The notes under the pieces are model-generated. The model worked only from the letters and a program-made list of their open reading frames with translations, did no database searches and was not told the DNA's origin. Position numbers and translations under genes: made by a program. 64,000 bases of DNA from Flavobacterium agrisoli (GTDB lineage Bacteria > Bacteroidota > Bacteroidia > Flavobacteriales > Flavobacteriaceae): assembly GCF_016522065.1 (NCBI RefSeq), contig NZ_JAEHFV010000005.1, positions 1 through 64,000 on the forward strand. Direction: 5' to 3'. Position 1 is the stretch's first letter; every line of letters begins with the position of its first letter. Of this stretch, positions 58,518-64,000 are shown in pieces.

Positions 58518-59594
58518 ATGAAAGAAAACTACTATAACGTTATCGGAGTTATGTCGGGAACTTCTTTAGACGGAGTTGATTTGGCTCATATTGAATTTCG
58601 AATTACTACTTCTGGAAAATGGGAATTTGAAATTTTAGAAACTGAAACCATCCCTTACGAGAACTCTTGGATCCAACAATTGAAAGAAGCTGTTCATTAT
58701 ACACCATTACAACTAGCCTCTTTAAACGAGAATTACACCCAATTGCTAGCAAAAATTATAGTTAGTTTTATTGAAAAACACCAATTAAAAAACATAGATG
58801 CAGTATGTTCACATGGCCACACGGTGCAACACCAACCGCAAAATCAATATACTTTACAAATAGGTAATTTACCTCAAATAGCCACTTTAACTAAACAAAA
58901 AGTTGTATGCGACTTTAGGGTTCAAGATGTACTCTTGGGCGGACAAGGCGCACCTCTAGTTCCTATTGGTGACCGCCTTTTATTTAGCGATTATGACTAT
59001 TGTATTAATTTAGGTGGTTTTTCAAATATCTCGTTAGAAAGTCAGGGAAACCGAATTGCTTTTGACATTAGCGCTGTAAATACTGTTTTGAATTATTACG
59101 CCAACCAACTCGGATTGAATTATGACAATAAAGGCGAAATTTCAAAAAGCGGACAATTAAATAAAACGTTATTTGAACAATTGAACACTTTACCTTATTA
59201 CCAACAATCGTTTCCAAAATCATTAGGAATTGAATATGTAAACGAAACTTTATTACCCATATTAGAAAGTTATCCTATTCCGACAGCTGATAAAATGCAT
59301 ACGTTTACCCAACACATTGCCTACCAAACCAAAAAAGCATTGCCCGATTTAACTAAAAAAATATTGATAACAGGCGGAGGTGCCTACAACACTTTTTTAA
59401 TAGACTCCTTGAAATTACTTTTACCCGAAAGTCAAATTGTGATTCCGAATTCTAAAATAATTGAATTTAAAGAAGCTTTAATTTTTGCTTTGCTGGGTGT
59501 TTTACGACTTCGCAACGAAATAAATTGCTTAAAAAGTGTAACCGGAGCTTCTAAAGACCATAGTTCTGGAACTATTTTTGGGCAGAAAAGTTAA
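58518..59594 (+). CDS. anmK: Anhydro-N-acetylmuramic acid kinase
   Basis: AnmK opens the 1,6-anhydro ring of anhMurNAc released in cell wall turnover and phosphorylates it to MurNAc-6-phosphate. The 358 residues show VMSGTSLDGVDLAHIEF, SHGHTVQHQP, VVCDFRVQDVLLGGQGAPLV (the QGAPLVP motif), INLGGFSNIS and ITGGGAYNTFL. It stands between a divergent gene and the chalcone-isomerase-like gene. The region 58340-58517 shows no convincing promoter for either neighbour. Confidence 0.95.
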   Translation: MKENYYNVIGVMSGTSLDGVDLAHIEFRITTSGKWEFEILETETIPYENSWIQQLKEAVHYTPLQLASLNENYTQLLAKIIVSFIEKHQLKNIDAVCSHGHTVQHQPQNQYTLQIGNLPQIATLTKQKVVCDFRVQDVLLGGQGAPLVPIGDRLLFSDYDYCINLGGFSNISLESQGNRIAFDISAVNTVLNYYANQLGLNYDNKGEISKSGQLNKTLFEQLNTLPYYQQSFPKSLGIEYVNETLLPILESYPIPTADKMHTFTQHIAYQTKKALPDLTKKILITGGGAYNTFLIDSLKLLLPESQIVIPNSKIIEFKEALIFALLGVLRLRNEINCLKSVTGASKDHSSGTIFGQKS

Positions 59595-59641
59595 TTTTTA
59601 GAATTTAGAAATATTCCATTTTCAGAACTCTTTTTTAGTCT

Positions 59642-59649
59642 TACTTTTG
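59642..59649 (+). promoter_or_regulatory. -7 box of the chalcone-isomerase-like gene
   Basis: TACTTTTG fits TAnnTTTG and lies 21 bases before the ATG at 59671. The expected -33 site (59619-59622) reads TTTT. Confidence 0.5.
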
Positions 59650-59670
59650 CAAAAAAAATTAAAAAAGATC

Positions 59671-60264
59671 ATGACCTGTTCCAAATTTATTTCAGCACTT
59701 ACTTTATTATTTATCTTTCAAATCAACACATTAACTGCACAAAAAAACTTTACTGTTGGCGGTGTATCAGTACCGAGAACACTTGAATTCAAAAACAAAG
59801 AAATTCAATTAAATGGTGTAGGACAACGATCAAAAATGTTTACCGAACTGTATGTGCAAGCACTTTATCTTTCGCAACTTTCGCAAGATGCTAAATTTAT
59901 TCTAGAGAGCAACACCGAAATGGCAATTCGGATCCAAGTAACCTCTTCAATGGTAACCTCAAAAAAACTATCCAAAGCTCTTGAAAAAGGATTAGAAAAA
60001 TCGGTAGGTGTGGAAGGAATTACCAAACTAAATAAACAAATTGCCCAATTGGAAGCTTTGTTAACTAAGGAAGAAACAAATGAAGGCGATGCTTTCAATT
60101 TGATGTATTCGCCTGTAGACTCGGCTATTTCCATTTATAAAAATGGTAATTATGAAGGAAAAATTGAAGGTTTTGAATTTAAGAAAGCGTTTTTCGGAAT
60201 TTGGCTTTCTGAAAATCCAGTGGATAAAACTTTAAAAGAAGATTTATTAGGGATTTATAAATAA
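59671..60264 (+). CDS. Secreted chalcone-isomerase-like protein
   Basis: The 197-residue protein has a signal peptide (SKFISALTLLFIFQINTLTA, then Q). The domain is like bacterial chalcone isomerase-like (chalcone_3) proteins (FTVGGVSVPRTLEFKNKEIQ, LNGVGQRSKMFTELYVQALY, AFNLMYSPVDSAISIYKNG, KKAFFGIWLSENPVDKTLKE). By the wider family it may bind fatty acids; no reaction is known. The ATG at 59671 fits the -7 box; a TTG at 59647 lies inside it and was rejected. Confidence 0.82.
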   Translation: MTCSKFISALTLLFIFQINTLTAQKNFTVGGVSVPRTLEFKNKEIQLNGVGQRSKMFTELYVQALYLSQLSQDAKFILESNTEMAIRIQVTSSMVTSKKLSKALEKGLEKSVGVEGITKLNKQIAQLEALLTKEETNEGDAFNLMYSPVDSAISIYKNGNYEGKIEGFEFKKAFFGIWLSENPVDKTLKEDLLGIYK

Positions 60265-60286
60265 TCGATTGCGTTCTAAATAACTC

Positions 60287-60326
60287 AAACCGTTGACAAG
60301 CTTGGTTACGTCAACGGTTTTTTTAT
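60287..60326 (+). terminator. Terminator after the chalcone-isomerase-like gene
   Basis: AAACCGTTGAC (60287-60297) and GTCAACGGTTT (60310-60320) form an 11-bp stem with a 12-base loop and are followed by T. Confidence 0.9.
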
Positions 60327-60346
60327 GCCTTGAAGTTTCTTCAAAA

Positions 60347-60400
60347 TAAACATATCGCATTATTTCGTTTATTATATTTGTCAAAACTAAACATATCGCA
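60347..60400 (+). promoter_or_regulatory. Promoter region with 13-bp direct repeats before the amino-acid dehydrogenase
   Basis: TAAACATATCGCA occurs twice, at 60347-60359 and 60388-60400, 41 bp apart. The -7 box TATATTTG (60373-60380) lies between them and the ATG at 60406 is 5 bases after the second copy. The layout suggests paired binding sites for a regulator, one upstream and one in the leader. Confidence 0.55.
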
Positions 60401-60405
60401 CCCAA

Positions 60406-61632
60406 ATGAAAGATTTACTGAAAAAATTTGAAAATAAAACACCTGAAATCATTTTTAACTGGAAAGATTCCGAAACCGAAGCAGAAGGTTGGACTGTAAT
60501 TAATTCGCTACGAGGCGGTGCAGCCGGAGGAGGAACTCGAATGCGAAAAGGTTTGGACATGAATGAAGTGGTCTCTTTGGCCAAAACCATGGAAGTGAAA
60601 TTTTCGGTTTCAGGACCTGCCATTGGCGGCGCAAAATCTGGCATTAACTTCGACCCAAATGATCCTCGAAAAAAAGGCGTTTTACAACGTTGGTACAAAG
60701 CTGTTTCGCCCTTGTTAAAAAGTTATTACGGCACTGGTGGCGATTTGAATGTAGATGAAATTCACGAAGTAATTCCGATGACGGAAGAATGCGGGGTTTG
60801 GCATCCACAAGAAGGCGTATTTAACGGTCATTTTAAACCTAGCGAAGCCGATAAAATTAACCGAATTGGACAACTTCGACAAGGTGTAATCAAAGTCATT
60901 GAAAACCCCAATTTTTCGCCTGATGTAACTCGAAAATACACTATTGCCGATATGATTACGGGATATGGGGTAGCAGAAGCAGTACGCCATTTTTACGCTA
61001 TTTATGGTGGCGATGTAAAAGGCAAAAAAGCGATTGTACAAGGTTTTGGAAATGTGGGTGCTGCGGCAGCTTTTTACTTATCCGAAATGGGAGCCAACAT
61101 AATTGGAATTATCGACCGTGATGGTGGATTAATCAAGGAAGAAGGCTTTTCTTTCGAAGAAATAAAAACACTCTTTTTAACCAAAGATGGTAATCAATTG
61201 GTTACTCCAAATATGATTCCGTTTGAAGAAATCAATGCTAAAATCTGGACAATTGGCGCCGAAATTTTCACCCCTTGCGCAGCCTCTCGATTGGTCACAC
61301 AACATCAAATAGAAAAACTTATTGCGAATGGATTAGAAGTTATTTCATGTGGTGCAAATGTTCCTTTTGCCGACAAAGAAATTTTCTTCGGTGCTATTAT
61401 GGAAGAAGTCGATCAAAAAATTAGTTTGATTCCGGATTTTATTTCCAACTGTGGAATGGCGCGTGTTTTTGCTTATTTTATGGAGAAAAAAGTGCAAATG
61501 ACCGACGAAGCTATTTTTCATGATACTTCCGAAACCATTAAAAAAGCAATTGCCAAGACCCATTCGTTAAATCCATCCAAAACCAACATTAGTGCTAAAG
61601 CATTCGAAACCGCTCTTAAACAATTGATTTAA
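60406..61632 (+). CDS. Glu/Leu/Phe/Val family amino-acid dehydrogenase
   Basis: This is an NAD(P)-dependent oxidative deaminase of the glutamate/leucine dehydrogenase superfamily. The 408 residues show the catalytic region RGGAAGGGTRMRKGL, KFSVSGPAIGGAKSGINFDP with the conserved Lys, GTGGDLNVDE (catalytic Asp region), and the Rossmann motif VQGFGNVGAAAAFYLSEMGA. Substrate preference (Glu, Leu, Val) cannot be read with certainty; it differs from standard hexameric GdhA. It is a single gene with its own promoter region. Confidence 0.92.
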   Translation: MKDLLKKFENKTPEIIFNWKDSETEAEGWTVINSLRGGAAGGGTRMRKGLDMNEVVSLAKTMEVKFSVSGPAIGGAKSGINFDPNDPRKKGVLQRWYKAVSPLLKSYYGTGGDLNVDEIHEVIPMTEECGVWHPQEGVFNGHFKPSEADKINRIGQLRQGVIKVIENPNFSPDVTRKYTIADMITGYGVAEAVRHFYAIYGGDVKGKKAIVQGFGNVGAAAAFYLSEMGANIIGIIDRDGGLIKEEGFSFEEIKTLFLTKDGNQLVTPNMIPFEEINAKIWTIGAEIFTPCAASRLVTQHQIEKLIANGLEVISCGANVPFADKEIFFGAIMEEVDQKISLIPDFISNCGMARVFAYFMEKKVQMTDEAIFHDTSETIKKAIAKTHSLNPSKTNISAKAFETALKQLI

Positions 61633-61645
61633 AATCTATTTGAAT

Positions 61646-61735
61646 ATTGAAACGCTAATTTCAAGGAACCGCGTTTCGTAGTTTCCTAAATTTGACCAAA
61701 AACTAACAATTTTTGTAATATATTAGCGTTTCAAT
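61646..61735 (+). promoter_or_regulatory. Upstream region of exbB with a 14-bp inverted repeat and -7 box
   Basis: ATTGAAACGCTAAT (61646-61659) and ATTAGCGTTTCAAT (61722-61735) are perfect inverted copies 62 bases apart. TAAATTTG (61687-61694) between them fits the -7 box, with no good -33 partner. The second arm lies 18 bases before the exbB ATG. Confidence 0.5.
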
Positions 61736-61753
61736 TACAAAGACAATTTTAAT

Positions 61754-62458
61754 ATGAGTATATTGCTTCAAACAGATAGCTTATCTGTTGCACAAGAAAC
61801 TATGGCCGAAGCTGTGCCGGTCGAAAAAACCTTATCAATTATTGAACTTTTAACCAGCGGTGGTTTAGCAGGTCAGCTTATCATGCTATCGTTGTTTATA
61901 ATGTTTTTTGTAGCGCTTTATTTGTATTTTGAACGCCTAATGGCCATCAAAAAAGCGTCGCAGATGGATCACAATTTCATGAATCAAATTCGCGAAAACA
62001 TTCGCAACGGACGTATTGACAATGCCAAAATGTTGTGCGCCCACTCTACCTCGCCCGTTGCCCGTTTGATTGAAAAAGGAATTTCAAGAATTGGCAAACC
62101 GCTCGACGATATTAATACTGCTATTGAAAACGCTGGAAAATTAGAAATTTACAAATTAGAAAAAAACGTAAGTATGTTGGCCACTATTTCGGGAGCTGGA
62201 CCTATGACCGGATTTTTAGGAACCGTATTAGGTATGATTTTAGCATTCCACAAAATGGCTAGTTCAGGCGGTCAAATTGAAGTTGGCGCATTATCAGAAG
62301 GTATTTACACCGCAATGACCACCACCGTTGTGGGACTTGTAGTTGGAATTATTGCTTACGTAGGCTACAACCATCTGGTGGTTAAAACCGATAAAGTGGT
62401 ACACATGATGGAAGCCAATGCCGTTGATTTTCTTGATTTATTAAACGACCCTTCGTAA
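61754..62458 (+). CDS. exbB: ExbB/TolQ-family proton channel protein
   Basis: ExbB is an inner membrane motor subunit that uses the proton gradient to energise TonB. The 234 residues have three helices (LAGQLIMLSLFIMFFVALYL; MLATISGAGPMTGFLGTVLG; TAMTTTVVGLVVGIIAYVGY) and a cytoplasmic region between the first two. The family stretch SGAGPMTGFLGTVLGMILAF is clear. Only two bases separate it from exbD. Confidence 0.95.
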   Translation: MSILLQTDSLSVAQETMAEAVPVEKTLSIIELLTSGGLAGQLIMLSLFIMFFVALYLYFERLMAIKKASQMDHNFMNQIRENIRNGRIDNAKMLCAHSTSPVARLIEKGISRIGKPLDDINTAIENAGKLEIYKLEKNVSMLATISGAGPMTGFLGTVLGMILAFHKMASSGGQIEVGALSEGIYTAMTTTVVGLVVGIIAYVGYNHLVVKTDKVVHMMEANAVDFLDLLNDPS

Positions 62459-62460
62459 TT

Positions 62461-62853
62461 ATGAATATTAGAGGAAGAAATAAAGTTAGTCCCGAATTCA
62501 ATATGTCGTCTATGACCGATATTGTATTTTTGTTATTGATTTTTTTCATGCTTACTTCGACCATGGTTACTACTAATGCCTTAGATTTAGTTTTACCTAA
62601 AGCAAAAGGCAAAACCGACAGCAACAAAAACATTGCAGTGAGTATTGACAAAGATTTGCAATTTTATATTGACAAAGAAAAAATTCCAGAAGCAGAATTA
62701 GAACCTAAACTACTAGCTGTTTTTGGAGCCGATAAAACCAAAGCCATTATTTTAAGAGCAGAAGAAGGTGTGCCAATCGAAAAAGCTGTATACGTGTTAG
62801 ATATTGCCAATCGCAATCAAATAAAAGTAGTTTTAGCTGTTAGACCCAAATAA
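62461..62853 (+). CDS. exbD: ExbD/TolR-family protein
   Basis: ExbD is a single-span partner of ExbB. The 130 residues have a short cytoplasmic N-terminus and then the helix with the proton-carrying Asp (SMTDIVFLLLIFFMLTSTMV; Asp20). A periplasmic domain follows, ending IKVVLAVRPK. It is co-transcribed with exbB and tonB. Confidence 0.95.
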   Translation: MNIRGRNKVSPEFNMSSMTDIVFLLLIFFMLTSTMVTTNALDLVLPKAKGKTDSNKNIAVSIDKDLQFYIDKEKIPEAELEPKLLAVFGADKTKAIILRAEEGVPIEKAVYVLDIANRNQIKVVLAVRPK

Positions 62854-62882
62854 TTTCTTGCAAAACGCATGAACTTTTCAGT

Positions 62883-63680
62883 ATGAAATATTTAGAAACA
62901 GAAGAAGAAAAAAAATCGTTTATCATTACAAGCGTTTTGTTTGTAATCATGTTTTTGCTGTTTTTCTTTTTGGGTTTAACCTATATGGATCCTCCTCCAG
63001 AAAACGGAATCGCTATAAATTTTGGCACCACCGATGTGGGCTCAGGAAACATTCAACCTACCGAAGCCATTCAATCGGCTCCGCAACCAACCAATTCACA
63101 ACCTTCAACTGCCAGTGACGACGAAGTGCTTTCTCAAGATATCGAAGAAGCCGTTGTTATGAAAGAGGTAAAAAAAATCAAACCAACCAAAACGCCAACT
63201 AAAGAAGAAACAAAACCCAAACCTACCGAAAGCCCAAAACCTTCAAAAAGTACTACCGATGCCCTTTCAAGTATTTTAAACGGTCCAAAATCAGACGGAA
63301 AAGCGACTGGCGGCGAAGGAAACGACAATCAAGCCGGAGACAAAGGTAATCCAAATGGAGATCCGTATGCCAACAGTTATTATGGTTCGGGCGGCGGAAG
63401 TGGCGGCGGACGAGGATGGGGTTTAAACGGCCGCAAACTGAGTGCTACCGGAAAAGAAGTACAAAAATGCAACGAATTCGGAACAGTTGTAGTTCAAATT
63501 ACGGTTAACCGAAGCGGAAATGTCATTGCAGCCAAATACACCAAAGGAACCACAAACACCAACCCTTGTTTAATAGAACCAGCCCTTGCTACAGCCAGAA
63601 AATACAAATGGCAAGCCGACTCTAATGCGCCCGAAACGCAAATCGGTTTTATTACAGTTAATTTTAAATTAGGCGAATAA
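62883..63680 (+). CDS. tonB: TonB-type energy transducer
   Basis: The 265-residue protein has an N-terminal membrane helix (FIITSVLFVIMFLLFFFLGL, about 13-32), a Pro/Lys/Thr-rich linker and a Gly/Ser-rich stretch (NSYYGSGGGSGGGRGWGLNG). The TonB-like C-terminal domain follows (GTVVVQITVNRSGNVIAAKY, PALATARKYKWQADSNAPET, QIGFITVNFKL). It links ExbB/ExbD to outer membrane TonB-dependent transporters. It is 29 bases after exbD. Confidence 0.93.
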   Translation: MKYLETEEEKKSFIITSVLFVIMFLLFFFLGLTYMDPPPENGIAINFGTTDVGSGNIQPTEAIQSAPQPTNSQPSTASDDEVLSQDIEEAVVMKEVKKIKPTKTPTKEETKPKPTESPKPSKSTTDALSSILNGPKSDGKATGGEGNDNQAGDKGNPNGDPYANSYYGSGGGSGGGRGWGLNGRKLSATGKEVQKCNEFGTVVVQITVNRSGNVIAAKYTKGTTNTNPCLIEPALATARKYKWQADSNAPETQIGFITVNFKLGE

Positions 63681-63697
63681 AGAATTTATAAATAGTA

Positions 63698-63724
63698 AAA
63701 ACTCAAGTATCTTTGGGTTTTTAT
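63698..63724 (+). terminator. Weak terminator between tonB and folC
   Basis: AAAACTC (63698-63704) and GGGTTTT (63715-63721) form a short stem with one G-U pair, followed by a mixed T/A tract. Read-through into folC is plausible. Confidence 0.4.
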
Positions 63725-63736
63725 TATTTACAACCC

Positions 63737-64000
63737 ATGAATTATCAAGAAACTACCGACTGGATGTTTAACCAACTTCCGATGTACCAAACACAGGGAG
63801 CATTTGCGTATAAAGAAGATTTAACAAACATTAAAATCCTATCGGATTATCTTGAAAATCCCGAAAAAAATTTAAAATGTTTACATGTAGCCGGCACCAA
63901 TGGTAAAGGCTCTACATCCCACATGTTGGCTTCCGTTTTACAGGAAGCAGGTTACAAAGTAGGCTTATACACTTCTCCACATTTAAAAGACTTTAGAGAA
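63737..64000 (+). CDS. folC: Folylpolyglutamate/dihydrofolate synthase FolC (start only)
   Basis: FolC adds glutamate to folates and, in the bifunctional form, to dihydropteroate. The first 88 codons are in the window and the frame is open at the edge. The N-terminal pattern (TTDWMFNQLPMYQTQGAFAY) and the ATP-binding loop HVAGTNGKGSTSHML, then VGLYTSPHLKDFRE, identify the family. It lies 56 bases after tonB, an arrangement common in Flavobacteriia. Confidence 0.94.
   Translation, partial: MNYQETTDWMFNQLPMYQTQGAFAYKEDLTNIKILSDYLENPEKNLKCLHVAGTNGKGSTSHMLASVLQEAGYKVGLYTSPHLKDFRE

Overview
The window is chromosomal DNA of a Bacteroidota bacterium, most likely a Flavobacterium or close relative. 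The evidence is the AT-rich sequence, a giant secreted protein with a type B (gliding-motility-type) C-terminal sorting domain of the type IX secretion system (T9SS), a complete alternative complex III (act) gene set, and promoters of the Bacteroidota form (TTTG, 18-19 bases, TAnnTTTG). The neighbourhoods rimP-nusA-infB, rplM-rpsI-rpsB-tsf and exbB-exbD-tonB-folC also fit.

Positions 1-20889 hold two very large repeat-rich surface protein genes, both on the minus strand. The left one is cut by the window edge. It carries 81-residue tandem repeats, calcium-binding thrombospondin-3-like segments and a Big-2-like domain. The right one encodes 5672 residues: a signal peptide, about 16 PKD-like modules, about 11 Ig-like modules, about 25 CshA-like modules of about 105 residues, three DUF11-like modules and the T9SS type B domain. 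Its CshA-like array has a second, higher-order period of seven modules (about 2.2 kb), and modules with a CX7C cysteine pair alternate in blocks with cysteine-free ones.

Positions 21107-34464 hold queG and ruvB, followed by an eight-gene respiratory cluster read actA-B-C-D-E-F-ctaC-ctaD. It encodes a quinol:cytochrome c oxidoreductase (alternative complex III) and subunits II and I of its partner aa3-type oxidase, with a well-formed promoter before actA. Positions 34691-40152 hold a SPOR protein, the rimP-nusA-infB translation operon (with a terminator-like hairpin just before rimP) and a tRNA-Gln(TTG) with its own promoter and terminator. Positions 40348-50060 hold a DUF2723 membrane protein, a polysaccharide deacetylase, a cysteine-less thioredoxin-like protein, a membrane metallophosphoesterase, polA and a LacI-type regulator.

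Positions 50334-53289 are the ribosomal protein and EF-Ts block rplM-rpsI-rpsB-tsf, with long structured intergenic regions. Positions 53363-64000 are mixed housekeeping genes: queuosine precursor transporter, lipoprotein, SprT-like protease, SDR, M28 peptidase, acyl-CoA dehydrogenase, anmK, a chalcone-isomerase-like protein, an amino-acid dehydrogenase, exbB-exbD-tonB and the start of folC. No insertion sequence, prophage, CRISPR array or rRNA gene was seen. The most unusual material is the giant surface-protein pair; secondary interest lies in leader structures and repeats before rimP, rplM, rpsB, tsf, the dehydrogenase and exbB.
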